This document shows, piece by piece, positions 45,210 through 56,032 of a stretch of 64,000 nucleotides of DNA (its first letter is position 1; each line of letters begins with the position of its first letter). Under the pieces are notes generated by a model. That model was not told the DNA's origin and made no database searches. It saw only the letters and a list, made by a program, of their open reading frames with translations. A program made the position numbers and the translations under genes. Source of the stretch: Leptospira abararensis (GTDB lineage: Bacteria; Spirochaetota; Leptospiria; Leptospirales; Leptospiraceae). The stretch covers positions 1 through 64,000 of the forward strand of contig NZ_JAFFPR010000006.1 in the NCBI RefSeq assembly GCF_016918735.1, read 5' to 3'.

Positions 45210-45924
45210 AGACAATTCGATTTGGATATTTTTATCCTTAATACTATTTATCGTTGTTTCTGGTTTTTTGTTTGGGCCTTGTAAAGGAACTGACACACGA
45301 CCAGGCTCTGTTCCTAAAGAAGCAAACTTTGACAAAAAAACAAACAATTACCTATGGATTGGCGATGGTTTCTATCGGGAATGGTATGATAACGGAAACT
45401 TGATCGCAGAGATTCCTGTGAATGTTGTGGGTCAACCTAACGGGTATGGAAGAAAATTAAATTACCTAACAGGAATTACGATCATGGAAGGGAGCATGGT
45501 CAATGGGGAACGGGATGGACTTTGGAAGTTCTACTTCTCTGATGGAAAACTTTATATCGAGCAGAATTATAAAGCTGGGAATCGGAAAAAACAGTTATGG
45601 ATTCAAACAGCAGAAATGGGAAATGAAACCGGCTACTATCATAGGTACTTTCGTAGCGGTCGATTGAATGAAAAGGGTTTCTTTGACGGTGGGCTTCGTA
45701 CAGGAGATTGGGTTCGTTACTACCCGGATACAAAAGTAGAAGAAAAGGGAAGTTATGAAAATGATAAGAAGGTGGGTGAGTGGTTCTATTACTATCCAAC
45801 GGGAACCAAAGAAGCTTCAGAACTTTATTCCAACGACGGCGAGATGATTGCCAGGTCTACTTACTATCCCAATGGAAACCTATGGTGTTTGGTGCGTAAA
45901 GGAAAGGAACCGGAGTGTCATTAG
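45178..45924 (+). CDS. MORN-repeat exported protein
   Basis: 248 residues. A hydrophobic segment (about 14-32) is a signal anchor or lipobox region (GPCKGTD). At least six MORN-like strands follow, such as GFYREWYDNGNLIAE, GLWKFYFSDGKLYIE, GDWVRYYPDTKVEEKGSYE and GEWFYYYPTGTKE. Such repeats form an extended beta sheet; their ligand is unknown. The ATG overlaps the end of the mscS gene. A terminator follows at once, with its loop over the stop codon. Confidence 0.8.
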   Translation: MKMTSTSTPIKDNSIWIFLSLILFIVVSGFLFGPCKGTDTRPGSVPKEANFDKKTNNYLWIGDGFYREWYDNGNLIAEIPVNVVGQPNGYGRKLNYLTGITIMEGSMVNGERDGLWKFYFSDGKLYIEQNYKAGNRKKQLWIQTAEMGNETGYYHRYFRSGRLNEKGFFDGGLRTGDWVRYYPDTKVEEKGSYENDKKVGEWFYYYPTGTKEASELYSNDGEMIARSTYYPNGNLWCLVRKGKEPECH

Positions 45925-45937
45925 GCACTCCTTTTTT
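45912..45937 (+). terminator. Intrinsic terminator at the end of the MORN gene
   Basis: GGAGTG (45912-45917) pairs with CACTCC (45926-45931) around the stop codon, then six T (45932-45937). Confidence 0.75.
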
Positions 45938-45947
45938 AATCTAGGGT

Positions 45948-46967
45948 TTAGAATTCAGTCGCTTTACCAAAAAGGCCCAGGTGGTTTTGGATTAAATCAA
46001 TATTAAAGAGTAAAAGGCTAAACAGAAACGTTACAAACAAAACAATCAAAATGGTGCTAAACACCGCAAAGAAACCATTTCTTAAAAATCGGAATTGTAA
46101 ATAAGCAAAACTAACGGCTAAATTCTTCCAATTACTATTGTTCTCTTCTCCACCTACTTTTTTGTAATTGAATATATAAAATAGAGATAAGAGTCCTAGT
46201 AAAAAGAATATAAAGTAACTAAATTCAGTTACATAGTGTTTTTGTAAGAGAAAAAGCGGAATGTATATAAAGTTCCCGATTAAAATTCCAATGAGAATAA
46301 TAAATACTACATGGAATACCGGACCTAGGATAGATCCAGTTTTTGTATTACTGGGAGATCTGCCTTCTTCTTCAAGAGAAGAAGAAAACTGTAGAGACTG
46401 AAATCCTTCCGCTAATTCTTTGTTTTTTAAAATCAAACGATAAGCAATCACGCTCATTCCATAAGTGATCACCAAAAAAACAAAATAGAAGTAAGCTGAA
46501 ATTTCTTTTTGCGAGATTAGATTGAGTTGGTAAAAAACTTTGGGTGCTAAAACGACAAAAGATACAGGGTAAAAAACATTCGCTAAAGACTTATGAAACC
46601 AGGCTCTAAAAGCATAAGAAACAGCAGTAGAAAAGGCTAAAAGTAAATAAAATAAGGAAAGGCCCAGAAGTAACTTTTGGCCTACTAATACTCGTTTGAT
46701 ATTGTCTTTTGTTTCTTCCTGCTCTGTATCAACGGGGAGTTCTCTTGATTCTAACTGTACCAAAAAAGATTCCAAATAGGAGATTCGGTTCAAAACCCCA
46801 TTTTCTAAGATTATCTTTGGTTTCATGGATTCCGCTGTCTGTTCTGAAGATTCTGCGGTTATATAATCTGGGAACTGGACTGTGTAATCAACGAAGAGCG
46901 AGTGGAGGATTACAAAAGCAATGAATAGGGAAGCAATGATAGGGAGTTGTTTTTTCAATTTATACAT
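45948..46967 (-). CDS. Conserved multi-pass membrane protein
   Basis: 339 residues from an ATG at 46967, 5 bp after the upstream gene's stop. It has an N-terminal membrane helix (about 10-26), a soluble domain (30-100), and about seven more helices. An upstream Met would overlap the preceding gene and is less likely. I recognise no domain. Probably co-transcribed with the upstream tail-anchored protein. Confidence 0.72.
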   Translation of the reverse strand: MYKLKKQLPIIASLFIAFVILHSLFVDYTVQFPDYITAESSEQTAESMKPKIILENGVLNRISYLESFLVQLESRELPVDTEQEETKDNIKRVLVGQKLLLGLSLFYLLLAFSTAVSYAFRAWFHKSLANVFYPVSFVVLAPKVFYQLNLISQKEISAYFYFVFLVITYGMSVIAYRLILKNKELAEGFQSLQFSSSLEEEGRSPSNTKTGSILGPVFHVVFIILIGILIGNFIYIPLFLLQKHYVTEFSYFIFFLLGLLSLFYIFNYKKVGGEENNSNWKNLAVSFAYLQFRFLRNGFFAVFSTILIVLFVTFLFSLLLFNIDLIQNHLGLFGKATEF

Positions 46968-46972
46968 AAAGA

Positions 46973-47959
46973 TTATAAGATCACAAAAATAGTCATCATT
47001 CCAATGGCGAGAACAACTAACATAATAATGTAGGGCCATAAATGGAAACTTTCATCTGCAGATAGTGTCGGTTTTTGTTTGGCTTTTGAGACCGCAACAG
47101 TCGGTGAGGCAACTGAATTCATGATGTTGGCAGCACCTTGTTGGCTGTCGGTTGTTTTGATTTTTACAGAGTTTTCTTCTTCAATGATTTTGCCGTATAC
47201 TTGTTCATTGATTTTGATGACAACTTCCGAAAAATTCTTGTTATTCGAGATGTTTACAATTTTAGCCGGGATTTGTTTGATTGCACCAGATTCTTCTTTC
47301 AACTCTAAGGTATTGATGATGGAATCTGTCACTCCATCTCCTGGAACCAAGCGGATGTACACATTGTCACCTGCTTTGAGTTCTACGAGAGGAACTCCAT
47401 TCACAGGAGAGAGTTGGAATTTGAATTGAACAATTTGTTTGTCTGCTGGAATTAAAAATCCAGAGGCTTGGGGAACCGGAGTTACTGGAGGAGCTTCTTT
47501 TTTTGCAATTTCCTCCTCATCCACGGTGGTTTTGGAAATTTCATTTGGATCGATCAGTTCAAAATGGATTTCTACCTTAGGTTCGGAGTTTCCAGAGGTT
47601 CTTTTGTGAATTTCGCTAAAAACAAAATCCAAACGGTCCGTTAGGTTGTGGTCCATATAATGGAGGATTTCTTCTAAAAAACTTTCCGAACCAAATTTAG
47701 TTTTGATAAGCTCCTGGAGAGACTTGGTAATGTTTTTTTGTTGTTCCCCTTTGTAGATGACCCTTTGCATCCGGTTGTAAAAGTCCTGAAATGTGGACCG
47801 AACGGGCAAAAGGGAAAGTGGGCTTGTACACGAAACTCCCTCAAACTTCACCGATTTGGTTTCAACCGGGTCTATGACGGCGGCAATCATGGTATAGACC
47901 ATGTTGGCTTCGTCTCGAAGGTTTACTTTGACAGAATAATAGTTTGGTGTCTCAGGCAT
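46973..47959 (-). CDS. Tail-anchored hypothetical protein
   Basis: 328 residues. Cytoplasmic N-terminal domain, no signal peptide; a single C-terminal membrane helix (LWPYIIMLVVLAIGMMTIFVIL) makes it tail-anchored. The central part (about 165-275, FLIPADKQIVQFKFQLSPVN to YGKIIEEE) looks like a beta-rich PilZ-like or SH3-like module, which is uncertain. The promoter at 47976-48004 reads into it. Confidence 0.7.
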   Translation of the reverse strand: MPETPNYYSVKVNLRDEANMVYTMIAAVIDPVETKSVKFEGVSCTSPLSLLPVRSTFQDFYNRMQRVIYKGEQQKNITKSLQELIKTKFGSESFLEEILHYMDHNLTDRLDFVFSEIHKRTSGNSEPKVEIHFELIDPNEISKTTVDEEEIAKKEAPPVTPVPQASGFLIPADKQIVQFKFQLSPVNGVPLVELKAGDNVYIRLVPGDGVTDSIINTLELKEESGAIKQIPAKIVNISNNKNFSEVVIKINEQVYGKIIEEENSVKIKTTDSQQGAANIMNSVASPTVAVSKAKQKPTLSADESFHLWPYIIMLVVLAIGMMTIFVIL

Positions 47960-47967
47960 AAGGTTCT

Positions 47968-48007
47968 TTTTTGACAGTATCCATCTTTAGAAGAAAGCTG
48001 TCAAAAA
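47968..48007. promoter_or_regulatory. Inverted repeat carrying the promoter of the tail-anchored protein gene
   Basis: TTTTTGACAG (47968-47977) and CTGTCAAAAA (47998-48007) are perfect inverted arms. On the minus strand the right arm contains TTGACA (48004-47999) and, 17 bases on, GATACT (47981-47976) as -10. A TTGACA also exists on the plus strand in the left arm but has no good -10 for the Lol genes. Confidence 0.5.
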
Positions 48008-48019
48008 GATTAGGTCATC

Positions 48020-49372
48020 ATGGGAATCGTCTCTTTAATCACAATCCGTTACATCCGAGGGTCCAGAGTACTGGGATTCCTCTCTATCAAATCCAGGCTG
48101 TCGTTCATTGTTATGGCGGTCGGAGTCGGACTCCTAGTAGTAGTCCTCTCCATTTTCAACGGATTCCAAAAACAAGTAAAAGAATCACTTTGGCAAGGGG
48201 GGCCTCATATCACGATAGAGAACTCCTATGGCTCTGGTGCCATATATGAATACGAAAAGGTCATTGAATACCTCAAGTCTGACCCGAAGTTAGCAGAGTC
48301 CTTTGTTTCCGTGGAAGGAAACATCACAAGCCACGGTCTCATCCAAAGCAATAATAACTTTAACCCGATAATGATACGCGCAGTCCCCGTTGACTCCGTA
48401 GAAAAATTGGTGGAAAATGGTCTACCCAACTTCCCTCGGATCTTACAATATGATCGAAATGAAATCCAAGCCATCAATACGAAGAAACTCGTAGTCGTGG
48501 GAAAAGAGATGAGTGCCATTTATGGATACGGTCTCGGCCGAGAAATTACCATGGCAGTTCCTGGAGGAAGGTTTACTGTCGAACGAGGGGTGCAGGTGAA
48601 TGTACAAACCTTTCGTCTGACAGGACTTTTCAAAACGGGATATTATAACTATGATTCCAAGTTTGTGTTTTTGTCTCTCCCACAAGCCCAAGAGTTTTTT
48701 AAAATGAAAGGTGCTGTAAACCAAGTAGCAATTAAGGTTCGTTCCCTAGATGATTTAAAACTCACTAAACATAGAATCTTATCTCGGTTAAACGAAGACA
48801 ATTGGAATCCAAAAATCCAAGAGGAAACTTCCTTTTCAGTGCGAACCATCGCGGAAGAACAAGAAAACTTTTTGGCCGCTCTTAGGCTTGAAAAAACAAT
48901 CATCTCCATTATTGTTTTTCTTTTCATCGTTCTTGCTGCCCTCGGGATGGTGGCTACTGTCCACTCTCTCATCCGTGCAAAACGTCGCTCAATTGGAACT
49001 TTGAAAGCACTGGGTCTTGCTTCAAACGATATTCTACTCATCTTTACATTGAATGCAATGATTGTGGGAATTTTATCATCTCTCGTTGGTGGGATGACGG
49101 GAATCTTCATTGCGACAAAATTAGAAGTCATCATCAATGTAATCTCCGAGATTATTAATGGTGTTGGTGGTTTACTCAATCCTGGGGATTGGGATCCAGT
49201 AGAACTTGTTCCAAAAGATATTTATTATTTTGATCATATCCCTGTGGATATTGATATATCCTTTATCTTTATGGTGACAACAGCAGCAACCATTCTCTCT
49301 GGCCTTGCTGGATATTTCCCGGCACGTATGGCCGCTAATCTAAACCCTGTGGATACAATAAGAAATGACTGA
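48020..49372 (+). CDS. LolC/LolE-family lipoprotein-release ABC permease
   Basis: Inner-membrane subunit of the complex that hands outer-membrane lipoproteins to the carrier. 450 residues: a first membrane helix (about 24-46), a large periplasmic domain, and three more helices in the C-terminal 160 residues in the FtsX arrangement ([20 protein letters not shown] with KALG, then [20 protein letters not shown] at the end). The ATG at 48020 has no clear Shine-Dalgarno. Overlaps the ATPase gene by 8 bp. Confidence 0.92.
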   Translation: MGIVSLITIRYIRGSRVLGFLSIKSRLSFIVMAVGVGLLVVVLSIFNGFQKQVKESLWQGGPHITIENSYGSGAIYEYEKVIEYLKSDPKLAESFVSVEGNITSHGLIQSNNNFNPIMIRAVPVDSVEKLVENGLPNFPRILQYDRNEIQAINTKKLVVVGKEMSAIYGYGLGREITMAVPGGRFTVERGVQVNVQTFRLTGLFKTGYYNYDSKFVFLSLPQAQEFFKMKGAVNQVAIKVRSLDDLKLTKHRILSRLNEDNWNPKIQEETSFSVRTIAEEQENFLAALRLEKTIISIIVFLFIVLAALGMVATVHSLIRAKRRSIGTLKALGLASNDILLIFTLNAMIVGILSSLVGGMTGIFIATKLEVIINVISEIINGVGGLLNPGDWDPVELVPKDIYYFDHIPVDIDISFIFMVTTAATILSGLAGYFPARMAANLNPVDTIRND

Positions 49373-50060
49373 TATCAATGTAAAACCAACTGTCTCTGTT
49401 CGCAAATTAGAAAAATATTACCAGGTTGTAGACAAAAAGTATCATATCATTTCTGGTCTTGATTTTGAAGTGATGCCTGGAGAGATTGTTTCTGTGGAAG
49501 GGGCATCGGGAGTGGGAAAATCCACACTTCTCAATATCCTTGGTGCCATGGATTCGTTTGACGACGGTGAGGTGGAAGTTTGCGGAGTGAGTCTTAAAAA
49601 CCTAAATGAAAAACAAAGAGAAAGTTTTCGTGCAGAAAAAATTTCTTTTATTTTCCAACAACATCTTTTGTTGCCAGACTTTACTGCTTTGGAAAATGTG
49701 ATGATGCCACTTCTTATTGCTAGGATGAATCCTTCCTTAGCGAAACAGCAAGCCACAGAGATTTTAAAAAAAGTAGGACTTGGGGAAAGAACAGAAAGTT
49801 TTCCTTCCCAACTTTCGGGAGGAGAGAGTGCTCGCGTTGGAGTAGCGCGTGCCCTTGTGGGTAGACGGCAACTCATATTGGCAGATGAGCCGACTGGAAA
49901 CTTGGACAGAGACAACTCAAGGCATTTGATGGATCTCATCAAGGAACTCCAAAACGAATTTAAGTTTTCTTTGATTCTCGTGACTCATGACTTGGAATTA
50001 GCTTCCATGGCTCATAAACGGAATCGAATTGTGTCAGGGCAACTAACTCCAGTTATCTGA
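49365..50060 (+). CDS. lolD: LolD-type ABC transporter ATPase
   Basis: 231 residues. Walker [10 protein letters not shown], signature [15 protein letters not shown], Walker [13 protein letters not shown] and a switch histidine (VTHD). Drives lipoprotein release with the preceding permease (8 bp overlap). Its stop codon is 1 bp before the arginine-kinase-like gene, which ties the stress genes to the same transcript. Confidence 0.93.
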   Translation: MTDINVKPTVSVRKLEKYYQVVDKKYHIISGLDFEVMPGEIVSVEGASGVGKSTLLNILGAMDSFDDGEVEVCGVSLKNLNEKQRESFRAEKISFIFQQHLLLPDFTALENVMMPLLIARMNPSLAKQQATEILKKVGLGERTESFPSQLSGGESARVGVARALVGRRQLILADEPTGNLDRDNSRHLMDLIKELQNEFKFSLILVTHDLELASMAHKRNRIVSGQLTPVI

Positions 50061-50061
50061 C

Positions 50062-50841
50062 ATGCTGTTTTGTCGTTTTTGCGGAACCAAAGAAATTCAG
50101 TTTCGTAAAAGCGGCAAGTTCGGTTGTGTCCATTGTGCTCAAATTTTTAACTACCCCAAGCCAAATCCCAAAACAAAAATCCCTGAAAGCCTGATCCAAA
50201 CTTTAGAATCATTTGTAAAAATCAACGCAAAGTCTTTAAGGCTTTTGTCATTACGAACCCGGATCACAAGAAATCTAAGATCGAATTTGTTCCCTTTTTA
50301 TGATCCACTCATTGAAAAATCCAAACAATTGTTAGTTGAAAATGGGCTCGGCTCCTTATTGTATGGGGAGGAGAATTTTCTTCCCGTTGATTCTACCGAA
50401 AACCACCAACGCCGGACAGGTTTTTATTTAGGTTCGGAAGACCATATCCGTTGGGAAACCTGCTCTCCCAAGTGGGAGCGAGACCATCGGAAAACGCTGG
50501 GAATTCCAAAGGAGAAAGTTTCCCTTTTTCGGTTTTTGTTCCAAAAGGATCACTGGGCCGTCCTACCTGAGCTTGGTTTCGTTTCCTCCTGTCCTACCAA
50601 TTTGGTTCGGGGAAGGCGAGATTCGATCCTAGTCGGACTTGATCCCGAGCTCGTTTCTGAGTTTTTTTCAATTTTACAAACATTACCTGAATTTGGTATA
50701 GAATTTGCTCCATCCACCGATCATAGAATGAGGAACTTCGGAAAAGACCGTGTTCTTGTCGTAAAAATCTCGTGGAAGAACGTTTTGGCAGTTCAAAAAC
50801 GTCAGTTTTACAAAATTCTTGGTTTACTCGGCTCCTATTAA
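50062..50841 (+). CDS. McsA-McsB fusion: zinc finger plus protein-arginine-kinase-like domain
   Basis: 259 residues. Residues 4-26 form an McsA-type zinc finger (CRFC, FRKSGKFGC, VHC). From about 60 the sequence is McsB-like: SLRTRITRN (63-71) matches the phosphagen-kinase SSRIRLARN, GSEDHIRWE (124-132) matches NEEDHIR with the catalytic Glu126, and SSCPTNLVRGRRDS (175-188) carries the catalytic Cys177. Bacillus McsB has about 360 residues and a C-terminal domain with an allosteric phosphoarginine site; this protein lacks that part and also McsA's second finger. In Firmicutes mcsA-mcsB-clpC form an operon under CtsR; here the fusion is 60 bp before clpC and no ctsR is seen. Activity is inferred, not shown. 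Confidence 0.8.
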   Translation: MLFCRFCGTKEIQFRKSGKFGCVHCAQIFNYPKPNPKTKIPESLIQTLESFVKINAKSLRLLSLRTRITRNLRSNLFPFYDPLIEKSKQLLVENGLGSLLYGEENFLPVDSTENHQRRTGFYLGSEDHIRWETCSPKWERDHRKTLGIPKEKVSLFRFLFQKDHWAVLPELGFVSSCPTNLVRGRRDSILVGLDPELVSEFFSILQTLPEFGIEFAPSTDHRMRNFGKDRVLVVKISWKNVLAVQKRQFYKILGLLGSY

Positions 50842-50901
50842 ACCGGTACGGTCATGATGGGAACAAGGACGTTCGTCTAATTAATAAAGGCAGGGTGCGG
50901 C

Positions 50902-53454
50902 ATGTTGGAATTCACAAAAAGAGCAAAAAGAGTCATCAACGAAATCGCCCAAGATGAGGCGAAACGTTTGGGTTCCGATTTTATCGGTCCTGAACACATT
51001 CTACTTGGGCTTCTCCGGGAGGAGGACTCTGTCGCGATTAAGATTCTTACGAATCTAAACATCAATTTGAACGAACTCCGTAAAGAAGTCGAAAAGAGAA
51101 CTCGTGAGGGTTCGGGTGCCTTGTTACTTGATGTAAGTCAAGGACAAGACAAATACCAAAAAATGATCGAAGTTTCTAAAGAGGAAGCAAAACGCCTCAA
51201 ACATAACTATGTGGGAACCGAACACATTCTTTTGGCACTACTTCGCGATAATAATAATATCGCCGGTGGATCGTTATCCTCTTTCAGCGTAAATTATAAC
51301 GTCATTAAATCAGAGATTTTACGACTTTTAGGAGCACCACCATCAGGTGCAGTGGGTGGCGGAACTACGGGAACACAATCGGGTCCACAAGGCCAAACGC
51401 AAACGGCAGCTCCAAGACAAGAAAAGAGTAAAACTCCTATTTTGGATGAGTTTGCAAGGGATTTAACGCAACTGGCTCGTGAGAAAAAATTGGATCCAGT
51501 GATTGGTCGTTCGAAAGAAATCGAAAGAGTGATTCAAATCCTTTCTCGTAAAACAAAAAATAACCCAGTGCTCGTGGGAGAATCAGGTGTGGGTAAAACT
51601 GCCATTGTGGAAGGCCTTGCCCAAGCTGTGATTGAAAAGTTGGTTCCTGACCTTCTTTTCGATAAACGAGTGTTATCTCTTGATTTAGCAAGCCTAATTG
51701 CTGGTACTAAATATCGTGGTGAGTTTGAAGAACGATTGAAAAAAATCATGAAAGAAATCGTCACCTCCCAAAACATCATCATCTTTATTGATGAGTTGCA
51801 CACTCTCATTGGAGCGGGTGCGGCAGAGGGAGCGGTGGATGCAGCAAACATTCTCAAACCAGCTCTCGCACGAGGTGAGTTGCAATGTATTGGTGCGACA
51901 ACCAATAACGAATACCGCAAGTACATCGAAAAAGATTCTGCTTTGGAGAGAAGATTCCAAATGGTGAAGGTTCTTGAACCTTCTGTGGATGATGCAGTTC
52001 TGATCTTAGATGGTTTGAAAAAAGCGTATGAAGCTCACCATAAGGTGCGTTATACGGAAAAAGCGATCGAACAAGCGGTAAAATTATCTCACCGTTATAT
52101 CAACGATCGTTTTTTACCGGACAAAGCCATTGATATCATTGATGAGGCCGGAGCGAAAGCACGTCTTGCCAATTGCCAACGTCCGAACGAAATCAAAGAG
52201 ATCGAAGAAGAAATCAAAGGTCTTTCTGTTAAAAAAGAAGATTTGGTTCGTAGCCAAGAGTATGAAAAAGCGGCTGCCGTTCGTGATGAAGTGAATCGTA
52301 AAAAAGGCCTTTTGGATGAAAAAACCAAACAGTGGCAAGAACGAATGGAAGGGTATGCTGTTTCGATTGAAGAAGAAGACATCCTATCCGTTGTTAGCCT
52401 CTGGACTGGAATTCCTTTGAAAAAAATGGAAGAGTCCGAAAATACAAAACTTCTCAATTTGGAAGAAGACATCAAAACTCGCATTGTGGGTCAAACTGAC
52501 GCTATCGAAAAAGTGGCTCGTGCTGTTCGCCGTTCACGCACTGGACTTAAAAGTGAAAAACGACCTACGGGATCGTTTATTTTTCTTGGCCCAACAGGTG
52601 TCGGAAAAACGGAACTTGCAAAAGCACTCGCAGAACAACTCTTTGGTTCTGAAGACAATATGTTACGTATTGATATGTCAGAATACATGGAACCTCATGC
52701 GGTTTCAAGGCTCATCGGAGCTCCTCCAGGTTACGTCGGATATGATGATGGTGGCCAACTCACAGAATTCGTAAGAAGAAAACCATACAGTTTGGTTCTT
52801 CTTGATGAAATCGAAAAGGCTCACCATGATCTTTTTAATATCCTACTCCAAATCATGGAAGAAGGGAATTTAACCGATACGAAAGGGCGTAAGGTAAACT
52901 TTCGCGATACCATCATCATCATGACATCGAACATTGCTGCGAAAGAAATTTCGAAAGGTGGTCGATTGGGTTTTGAAGATTTTGCAGACGAAAGAGAAAC
53001 TTACAAAGCGGAACAGGCTAGGGAACAATTGAAAAAACATTTCAATCCTGAGTTCCTAAACCGTGTCGATGAAGTGGTTTACTTTGCTCCTCTCAAAAAA
53101 GAAGAGATCGTAAACATTGTGGATATTATGTTAAAAGACTTTAACAAACGCCTGACTGAAAAGAAAGTGCTTGTGGATCTTTCATTTGCCGCAAAGGAAC
53201 ATTTCGCTACCATTGGATACGACCAAAACTATGGAGCTCGTCCACTGCGACGTGTGTTCCAAAGAGAATTGGAAGACTATATGGCTGTGCAGTCTTTGAA
53301 AGGTGTCTATGACAATCCAACTAAGATCCTTGTGGATTTAGTAGAAGGAAAACTTGTGTATTCAGAAACACCTTGGACTGAATATACAGAGCCTCCTAAA
53401 AAAGATGACGGCCCTTCCCCAAGTGCCGAGGAAAAAGATTTGGCTCTCGTTTAG
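50902..53454 (+). CDS. clpC: ATP-dependent chaperone ClpC
   Basis: AAA+ unfoldase that feeds the ClpP protease. 850 residues: a Clp N-domain (two repeats, about 1-145, EHILLGLL and EHILLALL), first AAA with Walker A GESGVGKT (226-233), a UVR-type linker (about 450, [13 protein letters not shown]), second AAA with GPTGVGKTE (about 563), and a C-terminal D2-small domain. The UVR coiled segment identifies ClpC rather than ClpB. McsA-McsB-like gene immediately upstream. No clpP in the window. Confidence 0.95.
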   Translation: MLEFTKRAKRVINEIAQDEAKRLGSDFIGPEHILLGLLREEDSVAIKILTNLNINLNELRKEVEKRTREGSGALLLDVSQGQDKYQKMIEVSKEEAKRLKHNYVGTEHILLALLRDNNNIAGGSLSSFSVNYNVIKSEILRLLGAPPSGAVGGGTTGTQSGPQGQTQTAAPRQEKSKTPILDEFARDLTQLAREKKLDPVIGRSKEIERVIQILSRKTKNNPVLVGESGVGKTAIVEGLAQAVIEKLVPDLLFDKRVLSLDLASLIAGTKYRGEFEERLKKIMKEIVTSQNIIIFIDELHTLIGAGAAEGAVDAANILKPALARGELQCIGATTNNEYRKYIEKDSALERRFQMVKVLEPSVDDAVLILDGLKKAYEAHHKVRYTEKAIEQAVKLSHRYINDRFLPDKAIDIIDEAGAKARLANCQRPNEIKEIEEEIKGLSVKKEDLVRSQEYEKAAAVRDEVNRKKGLLDEKTKQWQERMEGYAVSIEEEDILSVVSLWTGIPLKKMEESENTKLLNLEEDIKTRIVGQTDAIEKVARAVRRSRTGLKSEKRPTGSFIFLGPTGVGKTELAKALAEQLFGSEDNMLRIDMSEYMEPHAVSRLIGAPPGYVGYDDGGQLTEFVRRKPYSLVLLDEIEKAHHDLFNILLQIMEEGNLTDTKGRKVNFRDTIIIMTSNIAAKEISKGGRLGFEDFADERETYKAEQAREQLKKHFNPEFLNRVDEVVYFAPLKKEEIVNIVDIMLKDFNKRLTEKKVLVDLSFAAKEHFATIGYDQNYGARPLRRVFQRELEDYMAVQSLKGVYDNPTKILVDLVEGKLVYSETPWTEYTEPPKKDDGPSPSAEEKDLALV

Positions 53455-53460
53455 AGAGCC
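53442..53460 (+). terminator. Hairpin at the end of clpC
   Basis: GGCTCTC (53442-53448) pairs with GAGAGCC (53454-53460) across a 5-base loop over the stop codon. The following T-run is only three bases, so it may be a weak terminator or a stability element. Confidence 0.45.
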
Positions 53461-53480
53461 TTTCGGAAAGGCGAACGGAA

Positions 53481-53915
53481 ATGGCTATCCTCATTCCCCT
53501 CGTCTTTCTGTTTTCCTATTTTTTCATTCGCAAAGTTTGGTTCCAACTCCGGAAAATCCGCACGGTGGGAACCATTGAACGAATTGAATTGGGTTACATT
53601 CGGCCCAATCTCATTCTCCCCGAAGTCAAAGTTTATTATAAATATTACTTCCAATCGGGACTCTATTTTGGTTCTGGTTATCTCAATTTATCAGATTTTC
53701 TCCTGAATCAGGAATTTCATGTCCATATGGGCCTAGGTGAAAATCCGATTCTTTATACGGCCGACACCGAAATCATCACCGAGGAACATATCGAACATTA
53801 CTTGCTTTCCAAAGGGGGCAGCGTTTTCCTATACCTGGACCCTATCGAACCCTATCATTCTAGGATTGATTCGGTCAATTTGAACTCCATTACAGTTCCA
53901 TCGGACCTTTTATGA
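53481..53915 (+). CDS. Small membrane protein of unknown function
   Basis: 144 residues with an N-terminal membrane helix (MAILIPLVFLFSYFFIR) and a soluble remainder. A region like GTIERIELGYIRPNLILPEV and KVYYKYYFQSGLYFGSGY suggests a beta-rich DUF3592-like fold, but I am not sure. Overlaps the next gene by 4 bp. Confidence 0.68.
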   Translation: MAILIPLVFLFSYFFIRKVWFQLRKIRTVGTIERIELGYIRPNLILPEVKVYYKYYFQSGLYFGSGYLNLSDFLLNQEFHVHMGLGENPILYTADTEIITEEHIEHYLLSKGGSVFLYLDPIEPYHSRIDSVNLNSITVPSDLL

Positions 53916-54691
53916 AACATTTTATCCACATTGCCGCTGTTACTTGTCTTCTCGTAACATCTCTTTATGCTCAAGAAAAAGAACAGGTAGGTTCTGCTTA
54001 CTTTCAAGCTGTTGATGAATATAAGGTGAAAAACTACAGCAAGTCGATTGAACTTGTAAAAAGCCTTATGACTGATGGTAAATCCTCTTATGAATTCTTT
54101 GCATTACTTGCATTTAACTATGATAAACTGAATGATTTCGAAAATTCTTATAAAAACATTTTAGAAGCAAGAAAACGTAAACCCGATGATGAGGATCTTT
54201 TGCAAACAAGCCTTGCCATTTTAACCCGCCATAAAAAATGGAAACCAGCCATTGAACTGGCCGAAAAAACCATTCCGCTATACCCACAAAATCCAGAAGT
54301 GAGGTATTTTTATGCTTTGGCACTTTCAGAAAAAGGGGCGTCCAAAACAGCTCTTTCTCAAATTGAAAAAGCAAAAGCAGGTAGCCCCAGTGACTTTCGG
54401 ATGTTGGAGTTAGAAGGTAAAATTTATTATAACTTAAAAAATTATGACAAAGCAGATGTTAGTTTACGCTGGGCATCTTCCTTGAATCAAAACTCTGCAG
54501 AAATTTGGAACAACTTAGCTCTTGTCCAAGAGTCTTTGTACAAATCGAACAAAAAATTGGGTAAAAAATCCCAAGCAAATACTTATTTATCAGAAGCGAA
54601 AGAATGTATCCAAAAAGCGTCTGATTTAAATGGGGAAAGTAATACGATTAAAGAAAATTCGAAACGGATTGCTGCCTTCACATCCCTGTGA
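53912..54691 (+). CDS. Exported TPR protein
   Basis: 259 residues with a signal peptide ([20 protein letters not shown], cleavage after Ala20) and about six TPR units, for example [20 protein letters not shown] and [20 protein letters not shown]. Periplasmic scaffold or assembly factor; no partner is evident. Coupled by 4 bp overlaps to both neighbours. Confidence 0.82.
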   Translation: MKHFIHIAAVTCLLVTSLYAQEKEQVGSAYFQAVDEYKVKNYSKSIELVKSLMTDGKSSYEFFALLAFNYDKLNDFENSYKNILEARKRKPDDEDLLQTSLAILTRHKKWKPAIELAEKTIPLYPQNPEVRYFYALALSEKGASKTALSQIEKAKAGSPSDFRMLELEGKIYYNLKNYDKADVSLRWASSLNQNSAEIWNNLALVQESLYKSNKKLGKKSQANTYLSEAKECIQKASDLNGESNTIKENSKRIAAFTSL

Positions 54692-55977
54692 AAATTAAGT
54701 TCCATACACTTGGTTGCCGGTTGAATTTTTTTGAGACCGATGGTATGTACTCAGTACTAAAAGAAAAAGGTTTTTCTCTTGCACAGGCAGAAGAAGAAGC
54801 TCAATACATAGTTGTCAATACTTGTACTGTTACCAATAAAGCTGACGTAAAGAATCGTAATATCATTCGAAATGCCATTCGAACGAACCCCGGTGCCAAA
54901 GTTTATGTAACAGGTTGTTATGCGGAAACGGATAAGGAAATTTTACAAAATATCCCGGGAGTTTTTGGTGTATTTGGCAATACAGATAAAAGTGCTCTTC
55001 CCTATAAAATTTTAGAAGATTGGGAAGGAAAAGAATCCTATCCCCATAAGGCACTCGATCGTTTTTCTTATTCCGATGTACTTCCCGAAGGCCATACACG
55101 TGCCTATTTAAAAATCCAAGATGGATGTAATCGGAAATGTTCCTATTGTAAAATTCCGGCGGCAAGGGGACTTGGGGTCAGCAGAAATTATAATGATGTT
55201 TTAGACCAAGTCAAATACCTCCAGGACAATGGCGTTGGTGAAATTCAATTAACGGGCGTTAACCTCGGTTGGTACAGGCTAGAAAATGGGGAAAAGGGTT
55301 TTTTGAATCTTTTGGAAGACATTCTAAAGGTTTTAGAATATACTCGCATTCGCCTTTCCTCCATTGAACCACCTGACGTGGGTTCCGGTTTACTGGACCT
55401 TATGAAACATCCAAGGTTTTGCAAATTTTTGCACATTCCGATTCAAAGCGGAAGCCGTAAGGTTTTAAAAGACATGCGAAGGACTTATCATCCAGATGCA
55501 TTCCGCACAAGGATCGAACTAGCAAAAGAAAAACTTCCCAACTTATTTCTCGGAACCGATGTGATTGTTGGATTTCCTTCCGAAACAGAAGTAGAATTTC
55601 AAGAAACCAAGGATTTGTTAGTGGAACTAGGTTTTGCTAAGTTACATGTTTTCCCATATTCGGTTCGTAAGGGAACAACGGCCGAAAGTTTTGGGGATCC
55701 GATTCCTGGTGATGAAAAAAAACGCAGAGTGCTTGATTTGATGTCACTGAGTTCTACGCTTCATACTAAATATGCAGAATCTGTGATGGGAAAAACTTAT
55801 GAAGCCATTCTCGAAAGTGATGGAAGACTTGTGACGGACAATTACCTAAAAGGTCGTTTGGCGGATTCTTTCCGATTTGATACCTTACAAACTGGTCAGT
55901 TTGTTGATGTTAGGTGTCTTGAATACAGACCCGCCAAAGATAGAGAAGGTGAGTTTGTTTTTGGATTGTCTCTTTAG
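54688..55977 (+). CDS. mtaB: tRNA t6A37 methylthiotransferase MtaB
   Basis: Radical SAM enzyme that adds a methylthio group to t6A37 of tRNA. The N-terminal UPF0004 domain has [12 protein letters not shown] and [10 protein letters not shown], and TGCYAE completes its cluster cysteines. The radical SAM motif CNRKCSYC (147-154) and a C-terminal TRAM-like domain ([18 protein letters not shown]) are present. 429 residues. The start is a GTG overlapping the TPR gene by 4 bp. Confidence 0.92.
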   Translation: MKIKFHTLGCRLNFFETDGMYSVLKEKGFSLAQAEEEAQYIVVNTCTVTNKADVKNRNIIRNAIRTNPGAKVYVTGCYAETDKEILQNIPGVFGVFGNTDKSALPYKILEDWEGKESYPHKALDRFSYSDVLPEGHTRAYLKIQDGCNRKCSYCKIPAARGLGVSRNYNDVLDQVKYLQDNGVGEIQLTGVNLGWYRLENGEKGFLNLLEDILKVLEYTRIRLSSIEPPDVGSGLLDLMKHPRFCKFLHIPIQSGSRKVLKDMRRTYHPDAFRTRIELAKEKLPNLFLGTDVIVGFPSETEVEFQETKDLLVELGFAKLHVFPYSVRKGTTAESFGDPIPGDEKKRRVLDLMSLSSTLHTKYAESVMGKTYEAILESDGRLVTDNYLKGRLADSFRFDTLQTGQFVDVRCLEYRPAKDREGEFVFGLSL

Positions 55978-56032
55978 TTTTCCTTAGAAAAAGAATTCCC
56001 AAAAACTCTCGATCCGATATGATAAGGTCAAC

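Noticed and set aside
48020..50060. MacB-type exporter interpretation of the first ABC pair
   Set aside because: The permease has the LolC/LolE size and topology and there is no adaptor protein beside it, unlike the set at 56033-58727.
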